From Clitopilus passeckerianus (lineage: Eukaryota; Basidiomycota; Agaricomycetes; Agaricales; Entolomataceae): a stretch of DNA of 64,000 nt. Below are positions 50,888 through 64,000 of the stretch, piece by piece. The position numbers and the translations under genes were made by a program. The notes beneath the pieces were generated by a model that was not told the DNA's origin, did no database searches, and saw only the letters and a list, made by a program, of their open reading frames with translations. Positions within the stretch are counted from its first letter, which is position 1, and each line of letters begins with the position of its first letter. Where the stretch lies: positions 1-64,000 of the forward strand of contig CALYLX010000004.1 in assembly GCA_944990035.1 (NCBI GenBank). Reading direction: 5' to 3'.

Positions 50888-53800
50888 TGCAGTCGTAAGG
50901 CACGTAGGATCGCCCCATCCCTCGCCTTCATATATATTTTTCACTTCCGTCCCTTTTCGGTATTCAACTCTAATTTCGCTCCATCGTCGGTTGAATCAAG
51001 GGTTTCACGTACTCATCGTGAGACTTGTCGTGATAAAATTGGAGTGATTTCATGACCAGGTCATGAGCTTGTCAAACTCGTATTTGCTCGCTTTGAGGGG
51101 AAAGGCTGGATTTATCATTTTCCTTCCGAATCGGTATTCTAAACGTGTCGTATCGCATGACCATACAGCAACTTCTGAATCACCGGACGAGATAGCCATG
51201 GTAATCACTGGGGAAATCACGTCGGATCTGGAGAGTCTGTGGGATGTGGCGTATATCTGAGAAAGAAGAGTGTGCCCGATCATTGCCGAATAGGTAGGCC
51301 AAGCAGTAACAAACAGGGTAAAAGGCCTGTAATTCAGTCTCAGACAACCAAGAAACCGAACAACAACTGGGCAGTGCCAATTCAACGGGCTTTTTTCTAC
51401 CAAATGACCGTCACTGGGATTCCCGTCAATATTGAGTCGAACTCTTGCCACGCGCCTGGTTTCCAGTAACACGCCACCATTCCATCCATTCATACGTCGA
51501 GGCAACCAAAACATTGAAACGTAAACGGCCTTCTTTACCCCTCCGCCCGTCTCCAGGTCCATTTGTTTTTCAAAAAGGACATATCATTCCGACTGCTCAC
51601 CTTGCCAGGCAGCACATCGGCGGGAGGACTTAGGCGTTTAGCTGAGCCTGATTTTGCAACCTCTGGGCTGTCATTTAGAGTTCTGCCAGCCGCGGCGAGC
51701 GAACGAGTGACGAGCCGCTTCCTGAGGCCTGAGGCCTGAGAGATCTATTCGCTTGTCAATGGGCCTCCGATGTTCAATTCCTCGGGCCGGTCCAAGTATC
51801 CACACTCTCTCCCATGCTAGTCTCGACCCAGTGTGGCTTGAACGAAGTCATCAGATATCATATATCAGAGCTCGGAGGCTTCTAGCAAGTCTCACTTGCC
51901 ACAAATCGAACTATTAAGAACATGCCTTCTCCGTTCATGGAGCGACTGACAGCCATGGGTATCCACCTTCGCTTTTCAAGTGTTTGAAGAGCGTCTATCT
52001 TCAAAGGACCCTTGCTCCTTCACACAAATATCCATCTTCTGATGGAAGTGGTCATGTTTTGTGCCATCAAGATGGATAATATGGGTGCTGACCGGACCGG
52101 GATCTCTGGCCAAGCCTCCACACCACAGGTCTACTACACCAGTACTATACCTTCTATGATATGAATCTACGACGGTGCTCTTGAGCTCACAGTCCATTGA
52201 CATAAGCATCCTTGGTTCATGGATGCGTTTCATTTTCCTTGCAAGATGTGGTCAGACGGCGACTTCCCCGTGAGAGGCCGAGAGACCACGCCACCTTTCA
52301 AGATTCCACAAGAATTCACTAGGCAATGGAGATCTCAAGTGCTTACTACTGAACCGATCTGACCGTTGCTAAAACGATCGCGACCTTCTTCTGCTAGATT
52401 TCAAATGAAGCCAAATCTGTTCTTTACTAGCCACTTTCCTTCACGACTTGGTCATTTGGTTTAAACCAACTTCCGATGTATTCCTAGGTCCCGATTCGTT
52501 CAGATGAGCCGACGAGGTCATGTCTGAAAGCCCCTCAGTAGGTAATGTTGACGTATCCCATCAAAGGCATACACTTGAATCCAGCCGAAGACGTACGAAC
52601 CCACCAATGAAAGTGCACTTACGTGACTTTTAGTTTGTCGGCGTGAATTCCGACCAACTTGGTGCATCTTGTAAAGTGTAGGACGCAAACCTATTCTTGC
52701 ACGTCTACCAGTACTCATGGCCAACCTCATGATGGACAGGCAGCTTGACTCTTGACAGATGACTCCACAGAGCACCCACAAGTACTAGACGACTGCACGA
52801 TGTCAACATGAGGTATGCCGGAATGGAAAGGTGGCGATTGTGGCAATTTACAAGGGCTCCTTGCGTGCCATCTGAATGCTACATGTTTCTAGCTGGACCG
52901 AGTAGGATGGGGAATATTCACAATGATGACCTTCAAGAGACTAACTATATCAATAGATTTGGTCGCTTTGCGAAACTTTTGGGCTCTATGGGTACGATCC
53001 GTTTACGGATCCAGGACGAAACGGATTCGGAATGCCTCCAAATCGAGAACGAAAGCACAGGGACTGTTGTGTGGCACAATTCAACCGATCCATGTAATTG
53101 CTGTCTTGTATGGTCTTTTCTTGCAAGTAATCAGCCTTGATCCGGTTGAACTGACTCGGAAAAAGCTCTACTTCTTCGTGATCATCTCTCGTATGGAATG
53201 AGTGCTATGAACGTGCGGGGTACTACCCTAAACCACAAGAACAACTATGCTGTTCCAAGTCCGTGGTGAATGTTCTGAAGACTTTGTCGATCCCGACCTC
53301 AGGGTGAAAGCGGCGGTTGGTCTGCATGTTGCTGAGGCTTCAGTTCTGGTAGTTCCATTTCCTCTCACACATAAACTGATCCTGACTTAGTTTTTGCAGC
53401 CTCTCCTTCCTGCTGCTCATACTCTAGCCCCCACCTACCGAAACGGTCTAGGGATCTATACCAACAGAGAGGCATTTCGTAAGAGGATGTTTAGTATTTC
53501 GCATTTTGAATTTCATTCAATGTACTGTATGTATTATCCATCTTCTCGTAGAATACACTAAATGTTGCTTGAGTGTACTACAAGTGTACCACTTTCGCTA
53601 TATTCCACTGTTTAAGCTGTACACCACTCGTACTTAGAAAACATTTGACACACCAGCTGTAGGAACGGTGGTTTGTCGCCTAAATACCGAGCCGGCCAAA
53701 TAATTCGGTCTATGGCGACTTGGAATTAGTATCTTTTTCCTTGTCTGGAGGTAAGAAGTGTCCCTCGGTGCCGGTGGTCCATCATGATGTTTGTTCAGTG

Positions 53801-54275
53801 AAAATTGCACTAATGTCGGAAACTTGTTCGGTATCTGCCACGACAACTATGGGACACTTGAGGGGGTCCATCTCGCACTCGCTAGCAGAGGTTGACTGGT
53901 ATCAACAGTGTATCTACAATCAGTATTTGCGCCACATCAATAGATCGGAGATTCCTCTTCATTTCTTTATTTCTGGCGTTCAAGGAGAGTGCTCGCAGTG
54001 GTTTGGTGATGAGCCATGAATGCATCCCACAGCATACATTGATGAGTGATGATATTCTCTGTACATAATGTTACAACCAGAGCAAATCCTAAAGTACAAG
54101 AGCATCAAGGGAAGACAAGAAATGAGTGTAGTAAAAGCTCCTCAATCCACACAAGGTTATCGGACCAGCAAACGAAGAAATGAGAAGGGAGGCGGAGAAA
54201 ATTTCTAGTTGAAAGCAAGTAAATAGATGACTTCCAATAAATAATGCTTTATGTTCCAAAAAAAGAGGAAGGGGA
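50888..54275. other. Gene-poor 3.4 kb
   Basis: No gene can be supported between the P450 promoter and the copper-ATPase 3' end. Open frames such as 52808-53140 and 53720-54019 (+) and 51050-51562 (-) have no family likeness, good start context or splice-consistent extension. A short tandem ggcctga/ggcctga lies at about 51726-51740. Composition is ordinary; it may be old, decayed transposon DNA. Confidence 0.4.
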
Positions 54276-57200
54276 TTATACCCTATCACTCGCATCTCCC
54301 GTCCTCGGTGTCAACTCGACAGGTAACTGGGTATACCCCCCACCAGGCCTACCACTCCAAAGCCCCCTCACACTATCCACCATCGTCCCAGCACTGTCCA
54401 CAAACATCCCAGTCCAGCCTACTGTCGTCGAGCTGCTCTTCAAGCCGTCCTTAGCCAGTGCCTCTTCTGGCATCATACTCTCGCTCGGCCGCCTCCACCA
54501 CCTCAACATCAATGAGCTCCCAACGACACTAACACTGCTGAACGCCATGGCTGCGCCGCTGAGCATGGGGTGCATGTAGAGGCCCCAGGGAAGGAAGACA
54601 CCCATGGCGAGGGGAATGCCGATGACGTTATAAATACATGCCCAGATGAGGTTGCGTTTGATGGTGTTGAAGATGGAGCGGGAGAGGTGGAGGGCAGCGA
54701 CGACGTCGAGAAGGTCGGAGCGCATGAGGACGATGGAAGCGGCCTCAATGGCTACAGAGGTACCGGAAGAGAGCGCAATGCCGACGGTGGATGCGACAAG
54801 GGCAGGAGAGTCATTGATTCCATCTCCGACCTGGAGATCTGTAGTCAGTACATATTCACGCACACCGGACAAAAGAAGACCAACCATAGCGACACAATCA
54901 CCCCATTTCTCCACCATCTCCTTCACCTTCTTCGCCTTCCCACCGGGACTCACCTCCCAGCTGACATTCTCCGGCCTAATCCCGACCTGTCGAGCAACAG
55001 CCAACGCAGTGTCCTTCCCGTCCCCAGTCATCATATACACCTCTATGCCCATCTTCTCCAATGCTTGGACGGCATACTTTGAAGAGGGTTTAGGCTGATC
55101 CGAGAGTGATATGGCCAGGACCGGAATTGGAGAGGCAGAGTTGGAGAACGAAGAGGAGATAGACACATAAATAATCGTCCTTCCAAGCTTCGTCTCCTGA
55201 GTTTCATACTCCCGCAACTCCCTCGATATCCTCCCCTCATCCTCTCCTTGGCCAACCCACCTCCCGTTCCCAATCCACACTTTACACTTCCTGCCTCCCT
55301 CAATCGACACAACCGCAGTAACACCCGCTCCCGTCGCACTCTCAAACGAGTCCACCGAAGTCTTTGTCTGCAGGCCGTAGGTCCCAAGCAAGTCTTTGCC
55401 ATACACAGCCACAGCTTTGGCAAGTGGGTGTTCCGACTTTGCTTCGACCGCCGCAATCATGGCGATCACCTCCTTCCTCCCAGTGACACCATCCACACAC
55501 GTCCCCTCCAGAGACGCATCGCCTCCATACATTGCTTCACCCTCTCCACCAGAGAAAGCACCAACCCAACAAACGCCAACGACACCCATCTTCCCCTCCG
55601 TAACCGTCCCCGTCTTATCAACGACGACCTTCTTCACCTTCGTGCTCTTCTCCAAAGCACCTCCACCCTTGATCAGGATCCCATTGCCGGCACCTACACC
55701 CGTGCCCACCATGATCGCGGTCGGTGTGGCCAGGCCCAATGCACACGGACACGCAACCACCACGACCGAAATGCAGATCTGCAAACACACCGCGAACGAG
55801 GACGCGCCTTTCTCTTTCTGCGCATGGAACATCGCCGGCAGGGCGGAGCTGGGAAGCACCCAGGTAATGCAGGACCATGAAACCAGAGTGAGGAGTGCGA
55901 GGGAGACGACGGTGGGCACGAAGTACCCCGCTACCCGATCCGCGAATGCTTGAATGGGGGCTTTACTCGTCTGGGCTTCCTCGACCAACTTGACGATCTG
56001 TGCCAAAGCTGTATCTTTCCCTGCTCGGGAGACGACCATATCGAATGTTCCGAGCCCATTGACTGTGCCGCCAATAACGGCATCCCCGACTTGTTTGATT
56101 ACGGGCACGGCTTCTCCAGTGATGGCGCTCTCATCAACAGAGGATGACCCCCGGATGAGTGTCCCGTCCGCAGGGATCTTTTCGCCGGGAACGAGTTTCA
56201 GAGTGTCACTGACTTGGACGAGCTCGGTGGGAATCTTCTTCTCCTGCGTACATGCCGGTGCGTCGGTGTAGATGGTAGCCATGGATGGGGCGAGGGACAT
56301 CAGGTCCGTAAGTGCTGCGGAGGTGCGTCCTTTCGCTTTGTTCTCAAGGTACCTCCCAAGAGATACGAAGGCCAGCAACATGGTGGATGTTTCAAAAAAG
56401 AGGAAGGGCCGGTAAGAGGGTGTAGTGTTGAACACTGCAGAGATCATCACCCAGAGCGAATAAAAATATGCAGCGGATGTACCGAGCATGACGAGGACGT
56501 CCATCGTCGCTGAACCGTGCCTGAGTGCCTTGAATGCCGAAATGTAGAACTTCTTGCCAACCCAGAACTGGGCAGGGGTGGTGATGAGTAGCTGAAGGAC
56601 GTCTCCGAGGTAGATGGCGTTGAAGAGGCGGAAAGAGGTGATATCTCGGATGAGAGGGATGTGCATGGCAATCATGGAAAGGAAGAAGACCGGGACGGCG
56701 AAGCTGGCTGCCCAGATAAACCTCCGTTTCCACTCGAGGACCTCCTTTGCGCGGGTGAGAGATTCGACTTGAGTGCCGTTGTCTTGGTCAGCCAGGACTG
56801 CGTCAAAGCCCATTTCCCCAATGCGCTCAACGATCTCGCGAGGTCCAAGGATGGCCGGGTCGTATTTGACCTGGGCAGATTGGTTGGGCTCTGAGACGAC
56901 GGCAGAGAGGATACCAGGGGTAGAAGAGAGGGCGGACTCTATCGAATTTTGGCAGCTGGCGCAGGTCATGCCATAGACGTGTAGATTGACCGTGTCTGCG
57001 AGTGTTGGCTGGATTGGAGAGGCATCGAAGCCGATGTCAGAAATTTCCTCGACGAGCTTGTCGACGTTCCATTTTGCCGGGTCGAATTCAATGACGCCGC
57101 GTTCAGCTAGGAGAGCAACCTTGACCGAATGAATGCCAGACTGATCTCGTAGCATCCCTTCGATTGCCTGTAGGTGATTGATCAGCCAAGGTAAGGGACC

Positions 57201-57308
57201 GAGATGGACACGTTGACATACCTCTACGCAGGAGCCACAAGTCATACCTTGGATTCTAAGTTCACATTTGTCCATGAGAGGCTCATCAAGAGCGCCTATC
57301 TTGTCCAT
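54276..57308 (-). CDS. CCC2: Copper-transporting P1B-type ATPase (CCC2/ATP7-like)
   Basis: Pumps Cu(I) into the late secretory pathway for loading of multicopper enzymes. Two N-terminal heavy-metal domains carry GMTCGSC (residues 21-27) and GMTCASC (113-119). The transmembrane core shows TGEAVP (397-402), the CPC metal site (520-522), the phosphorylation site DKTGT (564-568), SEHPLA and the hinge [10 protein letters not shown] (numbers count through the introns). Two 54-nt introns with GT..AG ends are stop-free in frame, so the gene looks like one 1,010-codon ORF; spliced, it encodes about 974 residues. Intron 1 falls just after the first CxxC (57177-57234 region), intron 2 just before GDGINDSP. 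An acidic/Thr tail follows the last helices. The C-terminus [19 protein letters not shown] may be a sorting tail. Confidence 0.96.
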   Translation of the reverse strand: MDKIGALDEPLMDKCELRIQGMTCGSCVEVCQRVHLGPLPWLINHLQAIEGMLRDQSGIHSVKVALLAERGVIEFDPAKWNVDKLVEEISDIGFDASPIQPTLADTVNLHVYGMTCASCQNSIESALSSTPGILSAVVSEPNQSAQVKYDPAILGPREIVERIGEMGFDAVLADQDNGTQVESLTRAKEVLEWKRRFIWAASFAVPVFFLSMIAMHIPLIRDITSFRLFNAIYLGDVLQLLITTPAQFWVGKKFYISAFKALRHGSATMDVLVMLGTSAAYFYSLWVMISAVFNTTPSYRPFLFFETSTMLLAFVSLGRYLENKAKGRTSAALTDLMSLAPSMATIYTDAPACTQEKKIPTELVQVSDTLKLVPGEKIPADGTLIRGSSSVDESAITGEAVPVIKQVGDAVIGGTVNGLGTFDMVVSRAGKDTALAQIVKLVEEAQTSKAPIQAFADRVAGYFVPTVVSLALLTLVSWSCITWVLPSSALPAMFHAQKEKGASSFAVCLQICISVVVVACPCALGLATPTAIMVGTGVGAGNGILIKGGGALEKSTKVKKVVVDKTGTVTEGKMGVVGVCWVGAFSGGEGEAMYGGDASLEGTCVDGVTGRKEVIAMIAAVEAKSEHPLAKAVAVYGKDLLGTYGLQTKTSVDSFESATGAGVTAVVSIEGGRKCKVWIGNGRWVGQGEDEGRISRELREYETQETKLGRTIIYVSISSSFSNSASPIPVLAISLSDQPKPSSKYAVQALEKMGIEVYMMTGDGKDTALAVARQVGIRPENVSWEVSPGGKAKKVKEMVEKWGDCVAMVGLLLSGVREYVLTTDLQVGDGINDSPALVASTVGIALSSGTSVAIEAASIVLMRSDLLDVVAALHLSRSIFNTIKRNLIWACIYNVIGIPLAMGVFLPWGLYMHPMLSGAAMAFSSVSVVGSSLMLRWWRRPSESMMPEEALAKDGLKSSSTTVGWTGMFVDSAGTMVDSVRGLWSGRPGGGYTQLPVELTPRTGDASDRV

Positions 57309-58016
57309 GGTTGACTATGGATGACTGCGGGAATGAAGAAAGGATGAGGGGGATCCAGCCCAATAATAATAAGCAACAATTGCGATGGTACGCAGGGGAC
57401 AACAGGGTGTGAGAGAAAGAGGCAATAGTGCTTAGTCATGACTGGAATCAATCTAACAACGAACACACCTTTACAGACGACGACCAGCACTTTGTCGACG
57501 ACGATGAGGGGACCTTTTTGGCGTCGTCTGTGACTTTTACGAGGTTTTATCGAAGTCAGCCAGCATTGAAGGCCTTTATGCTTAGTCATTCATAGAAGAA
57601 GATCATCTTCGGAACAGTGGTCGGGTAAATGGTCGGATGACGTACGAGCCATTTGGAAATTGGCTCATGCGGCATATCAGCTGGACTTGAGGGATGCTAC
57701 GCTCAGTTGAACTTACAGAAAAATTCATCCACCATTCACCGGCTCTCCAAGCAATTCAAAGTAACCGAGCGGAATCATCACGACAGATTGGCTAGCTTCA
57801 CAACCATATGTATTAGTGATTCTACCCAAAGAGATTTCTTAACACCATTCACCAAGGTCATCAATTTTAAACATGACAACAGGAAAATCTTCTCGCCCGT
57901 ACAGGATAGCGCAACGTGATGAGGGAAAGCACTCCGGTAATAATGTAGCAGTAATGGGAACTACGCAGATCTCATGAGACTTGTAGAACAATGTTTTCGA
58001 CAGGCGGCTACTCACT
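57309..58016. other. Intergenic upstream of copper ATPase
   Basis: Contains the ATPase promoter at its left side. No gene seen; I could not identify copper-response sites with confidence. Confidence 0.45.
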
Positions 58017-58205
58017 TTAGCTGCAACCCGGACTTGAGAAGGAGTTAATGACTTTGAATAGGCGCTTAACTTACAACGGGGCACTTACGGAGCACATCAC
58101 CTTCGGAGTCGATATCTGGACACTGGCCAGCCTCGGCTGGAGCAGCTACAACGACTTGACTGAAAGCAAGAATGAAGAGAGTGGTGATTGATTTGAAGCT
58201 CGCAT
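58017..58205 (-). pseudogene. Broken tandem copy of the small secreted-peptide gene
   Basis: The inferred exon 1 (58089-58205, 117 nt) aligns with exon 1 of the intact copy (118 nt): a signal-peptide-like FKSITTLFILAFSQVVVA, then a Cys-Pro and an acidic segment. One base is missing right after the ATG, so the ATG is out of frame with the rest and no other start is available upstream before a stop. The 17-nt second exon (58017-58033) differs from the intact one only at third codon positions, but the splice acceptor before it is CAA instead of CAG. Two separate lesions mark this as a pseudogene. It lies 936 bp from its sister, on the same strand. Confidence 0.65.
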
Positions 58206-58275
58206 TCCGTTAGCAGGCGGTAGTTCTTGAGTGTCGAGTGACCAACTCTTGCTTCATGTACAGGATCGACGGCCC

Positions 58276-58287
58276 CCTTTATAGATG
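58276..58287 (-). promoter_or_regulatory. TATA-like element of the broken peptide copy
   Basis: On the minus strand this reads atctataaag followed by a GC-rich stretch, about 75 bases before the ATG of the broken copy. The intact copy has a TATA-like string at the same relative position, so the promoter was duplicated along with the gene. Confidence 0.4.
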
Positions 58288-58952
58288 AGTGAAGGGCGCT
58301 CATATACTGGTTCCCGACACCAAATCCACCGTCTAGGAGAAGAAAAGATCATGAGGTACGATAGAAGCAAGTAGTATCGGAGGGAACCTCACAGGTGAAA
58401 ACGAACCATATGATCTTCCTACAGACCGATAAACCGCCTCCCTGAAGGCACGGAAACATGTACAGAACTCTTGTGCAGAACTCTTGTGATGGAACCTTCT
58501 TGGAGAGTCGGCCCCGGGTCCAAATTACAACAGAGGATAAGAAAGACTGCACCCGAGTTCACACAGCGGCCGAAAAATATTTTGAAATTGCCTAGAAAGA
58601 GAGGTAAACTGTGCGCACATTACCAGGAGAGGAATACTTTTTGCAGGCACGCAAAAGTTAGCGGGCCGAATCGCTTCTGGGAACGGCTTCTCTTCTTATT
58701 CTGATGACGTCTGGAAGATCGGCTGTTGGTTCCGTATCGTTTGGAAAGTATCCACCAGTGTTTAGACAAGATTCGGGGTTTCAAGGTTAACATATACATT
58801 GTCAAACTGCAGTTATAGTAACGCATTTAAGGGCGGGCCCTCTCGCCCCACACGCCAAAGCAAGGCAAGAGGTTGAAAGGACTATGGCTAACGCTACGCG
58901 TATTAATCACTTCAGACACGGGAAATAATAATGTTGACAGATCTCGCTCACT

Positions 58953-59141
58953 TTAGCTGCAGCCTGGACCTGAGAACAACTTAGCACGTTGAACAGACTC
59001 CTAGTCTAAGACAGAACACGTACGAAGCACGTCGTCTTCAGCATCGGATTCAGGGCAACCCCCACCTGGAGCTGGAGTAGCCACAACGACTTGAGCAACG
59101 GCAAAGATGACGAGAGCGGTGACTGCTTTGAAGAATTGCAT
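58953..59141 (-). CDS. Very small secreted peptide gene, intact copy
   Basis: Two exons (59024-59141 and 58953-58969) with a 54-nt intron give a predicted 44-residue product. The first 20 or so residues, MQFFKAVTALVIFAVAQVVV, are a signal peptide followed by ATPAP, a likely cleavage site. The mature part of about 20 residues is Gly-rich then acidic, with two cysteines, in GGGCPESDAEDDVL and in the last residues RPGCS. The product is too short for a normal globular domain. The C-terminal exon is only five codons plus stop, yet its reading is kept in the broken neighbour, where changes are synonymous. No repeated core and no Lys-Arg sites are seen. Function unknown: an apoplastic signal, a small ligand, or a precursor peptide for the adjacent UstYa-like proteins. 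Confidence 0.5.
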
Positions 59142-59210
59142 TGTGTAGTTGGTAGTCGTCGTCGAATACTGGGTGAGTAACCTCTTGGTTCTTTCACAGG
59201 AATACTAGAT

Positions 59211-59222
59211 GCTTTAAATATG
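59211..59222 (-). promoter_or_regulatory. TATA-like element of the intact peptide gene
   Basis: On the minus strand the string catatttaaagc lies about 70-80 bases before the ATG at 59141, the spacing also seen in the tandem copy. Confidence 0.4.
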
Positions 59223-59908
59223 AAAAATGGGGCGTGTTGGCTCCGGTTCCGAGTCCCAGAAGCAAAGGTTCTGAGGAGCAAGAGATGGCGATCGACGGAA
59301 GGCCAAAGCACCACTTCTGCGGGATAACAGCGCCGACCAGATTTTCTTACCACAAGTGGACTAGCACGACTCCACATTCCCAGATTACGCTCCTATATAC
59401 GGCACAAAATGGGCGAAGATAACGGAGCATGTGCATAAAAAGCTTCCTTGAGAGTCGGCGGTAGGAATGCACAATTCAGATGGAGGACAAAAACAGCCAT
59501 CTGCTACGGATTCCAGAAGGAGTATCATAAGACAAGTGAAGAACTGTTGATTTTCGTAGAACATAGGGAGAAGCACGAAGATCTAGGTCAGAGGGGATCA
59601 ATAGTTCAAGCGGAAAGTCATCGGGTGTAGTCACTTCTTGGAGTAGCTTCTTACGATCGCATTGGCAAACCATCTGTTGGTACCAAAACGCTGATGAGGA
59701 GTTCCATCAGTTTTTTTAGAAGTGGGAAAAGATGCGAAACCCAGCCTACCAGCCTAATCGGATCCGGAAACAGCTCCCTTCATTTCGAATTCCACAAACT
59801 TATGGTCATGATACGGGGCTTATGAAGGTCCGAGGTCATGCGATCTGTGTGACTGCATTCGTGGAATTGCACCTCCTCGAGCGTTATTGGAAAATCTGTG
59901 TTCAGTAA

Positions 59909-60564
59909 ATGTTCGTGTCTTGCACAAACCTCATGCTGTGGGTGTTGCTGCTCGCCAACTTCCTGATAGTAGGATTGAATTTAAGAACAATGTTTGGGCC
60001 GAGAATTGGTGGGCTCTCTCTTTCAATACATGGCTGAGCGAAATTGACTGGTTGGCTCTAGAACGATTACCTACTTACACGTACATCGACCATGACTTCC
60101 CGCTAGAATTGCCCATCGAAGGCGGGTTGGAAACGGTAGCCACGACGCTGCAAGAGACAGTCAGGCTGCAAGTAGGCGATCACGATCCCACTGGGAACTT
60201 CGAATGGGAACTGTTGGAAACCCTGCCAGAAGGATACGGGCGGGTTCGATTGGGTCCTGATGGCAGGCTCTTTCTACCGACCATCTTCCACCAACTGCAC
60301 TGTGTGAGGGCACTGGAAATCAGGCTTCGCGACATGAACTCGACCAGTATAGATGCAGAGCATTACCGGCACTGCTTGAATTACTTGCGTCAAACCCTGC
60401 TGTGTGAGGCAAATGATTCCTTAGAAGAGGGTGATTTCATGTTGAAGGACCCTGAGGTGGACCGAGTAGGCGATACCATGATATGTCGGGACTGGCAGCA
60501 ACTATACGCAGTGATGAGCGAGAACGCCAATGACTATGCACAGTGGAGGAAGGAATGGAATTAG
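59909..60564 (+). CDS. UstYa-like (DUF3328) membrane protein, copy 1
   Basis: A 200-residue protein from two exons (59909-60008 and 60062-60564). The first exon gives a signal-anchor helix, MFVSCTNLMLWVLLLANFLI; a naive reading would start at a TTG further upstream in another frame and miss it. The second exon begins RLPTYTYIDHDFPLELPIEG, the family's conserved entry block. The two metal-binding-like motifs are complete: HQLHC (110-114) and HYRHCLNYLRQTLLC (134-148), followed by CRDWQQLYAV. UstYa proteins are luminal oxidases that cyclise or halogenate peptides in dikaritin-type ribosomal peptide pathways; most basidiomycete members have unknown substrates. The gene is flanked by the small peptide genes and an O-acetylhomoserine sulfhydrylase-like gene. 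Confidence 0.85.
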
Positions 60565-60821
60565 CTCCGAGTCGCTTGACTTGATTTGTGGTTGTTAGTT
60601 ACTTCGATCTAGCGAATTTGACTCATCGTATTCTCTATTTACGCCCATCACGGTCCTGATGGATCTTGAAATTTTGAATGCTTGCGCGTGGTCCTGGCTA
60701 GAAATGGCTACCTGAATGAGGTGCAACTTTGCCCATAGAACATCAGCTGATATATAAGTAGAATTCATCAACATCGTTGGGCCTGACCTTTCATTTTTTT
60801 GCTCTCACTCTGTGTTTTAAT

Positions 60822-62882
<2,061 letters not shown>

Positions 62883-63278
62883 AATGTCATAGCGAATGCT
62901 TCGTAGGACGCATTCAAGACTAACAAATGTGCTCCATTGAAATGCGCTATCTATACGTTTGTTGCTTCTGTTCAAGCGATTACATATCACCCTACCATTC
63001 GGGCATTTGTGCCGTGGAATCCCAATTGTCTGTCGAAAACATCACATCACGGACGAAGGAGCTGAGATGCCTCGGACATAGCATGGTAAGGATTACAGAC
63101 TTGACCAACGCCCGGTGTAAACCATCTCAAACGTGGAGGTTATGATCAGAGAAGTTTCATAGAACCGACAGACAGGCCGTAGAATCCATGCAACAAACAT
63201 CAGATATAGTTGACTATCCTAAAACATGCAATGCTTTATGCCTGAACAAAGATCGAAATAAAGGTGTATTTGGATTCA
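62883..63278. other. Convergent intergenic region
   Basis: Between the stop of the PLP enzyme and that of the second UstYa-like gene. No gene seen; AT-rich from about 63180 on, consistent with 3' ends. Confidence 0.45.
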
Positions 63279-63882
63279 CTAAAGGGAAGTCGGCTCCGCA
63301 TACCTAGCGTGATTTTCCTCGGCGGCTTTATATACACTTGTCCAATCCCCCGGACAGATAGCATCGTAGCCCCTACTGGCACTGCCAGCGGATGTCCTCA
63401 CTGATTCGATTCTCAAATTTGGTCGGCATAGAATAGTCTGGCGGAGATATGTGAGGCAATGATGTGTAAGAGGCTCGCTGCCTGGCTGGTTGTGTTCATG
63501 TCGTAGGATGCCTAAGCACTTCAATTGGTGGAACAAGGAAACGGTGTATGGGTGGAGCTCGCTGGAGGAGGGGGAAGGAGCAAGGATCGTATGTCCGTGA
63601 GAGGGAAGAAGTTTGGCGTATTCGAGGGCACCTTGTTCAGATTCAAGGTCGTAATGGGATCCTTCGCCAATGTGAATAGCAACCGGGCCCGAATCTGGGA
63701 CTCTGAAATATATTGAACTGTTGTTGGAAGGCGTCTAAATAGGGAGAACATATCTGTGAGAATCACAGAGTCGAGGCGAATTACTTTCAACCTACCGCAT
63801 TCCAAGCGGTGAAGAAGGACAGGATGAGGACGAGGATGAATGATATGGCAGTCGCCGCAGCCAACTCACCCCGTGGATTCAT
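63279..63882 (-). CDS. UstYa-like (DUF3328) membrane protein, copy 2
   Basis: A 180-residue protein from two exons (63796-63882 and 63279-63734). Exon 1 encodes MNPRGELAAATAISFILVLI plus LSFFTAWNA, a signal-anchor helix; the intron acceptor that keeps the frame is TTTAG at 63735. Exon 2 has AIHIGEGSHYDLESEQGALE, then HPYTVSLFHQLKCLGILRHE with HQLKC (98-102), and HHCLTYLRQTILC (120-132), followed by CPGDWTSVYKAAEENHARY. It is a short member and differs from copy 1 by lysine in place of the second histidine of the first motif. The entry block is weaker than in copy 1. It is convergent with the PLP enzyme gene. Confidence 0.78.
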
Positions 63883-64000
63883 CTTAGGGCTAATATCGTC
63901 TCAGGGGGACCATCGTACTGTATGGGTCTGAGCTTTCAGAGAGTTGTCGTGAGTTGTGTATTCGCTGGTGGCTTCATGACGTGGGAGATGGAACCGAGCG
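63883..64000. other. Window edge, promoter of the second UstYa-like gene
   Basis: The last 118 bases lie upstream of the second UstYa-like gene. No further gene can be read before the window ends. Confidence 0.4.

Noticed and set aside
52808..54019. Two open frames of about 100 codons in the 51-54 kb gap
   Set aside because: No family likeness, no supporting splice sites and no signal or membrane features beyond chance.
58953..59141. The small peptide as a mating pheromone precursor
   Set aside because: The only C-terminal cysteine is second from the end (CS), not in a CaaX position, and the peptide has a signal peptide, which fungal farnesylated pheromones lack.

Overview
The window looks like nuclear DNA of a mushroom-forming basidiomycete (Agaricomycetes). 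The reasons are: almost every gene is cut by short introns of about 50-60 nt with GT..AG ends; genes are closely packed on both strands; and the family mix (DUF6534 and DUF6535 membrane proteins, UstYa-like proteins, an M50B-like protease, a BTB protein) is typical of that group. I cannot name a species. All exon joins were worked out by hand from splice sites, reading phase and family motifs.

Layout. 1-10 kb: the 3' end of a YOR1-like ABC transporter, an Aim32-like 2Fe-2S protein, a PhzF-like enzyme and the splicing factor SF3B1. 10-18 kb: an accessory stretch with a short-chain dehydrogenase relic, a pair of diverged small one-helix membrane proteins (12.2 and 17.5 kb), a DUF6534 protein and a frameshifted ankyrin gene. 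18.5-31 kb: an SLC35F-like transporter, an amidase, COX23, a BTB protein, a tiny cysteine-rich secreted protein absent from simple ORF calling, U2AF2, FIS1 and an M50B-like protease. 33.8-44.6 kb: a DUF6535 protein, an F-BAR/DEP/RhoGAP protein, mitoribosomal mL44, dynactin subunit 3 and serine hydroxymethyltransferase. 45.5-48.8 kb: a decayed Helitron Rep gene, apparently cut by an LTR-like element. 49-57 kb: a cytochrome P450, a 3.4-kb gene-poor gap and a CCC2-type copper ATPase.

57.9-63.9 kb is the most interesting stretch. It holds two tandem copies of a very small secreted-peptide gene (one intact, one broken), then a UstYa-like protein, an O-acetylhomoserine sulfhydrylase-like PLP enzyme, and a second UstYa-like protein on the other strand. 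UstYa proteins are best known as oxidases that cyclise ribosomally made peptides in fungi, so this could be a small peptide-modification locus. That is inference from family knowledge and proximity: the peptide has no repeated core and no Kex2-type KR sites.

Most other genes are housekeeping. Several neighbours are divergent pairs with short shared promoters (SLC35F/amidase, U2AF2/FIS1, RhoGAP/mL44, COX23/BTB).
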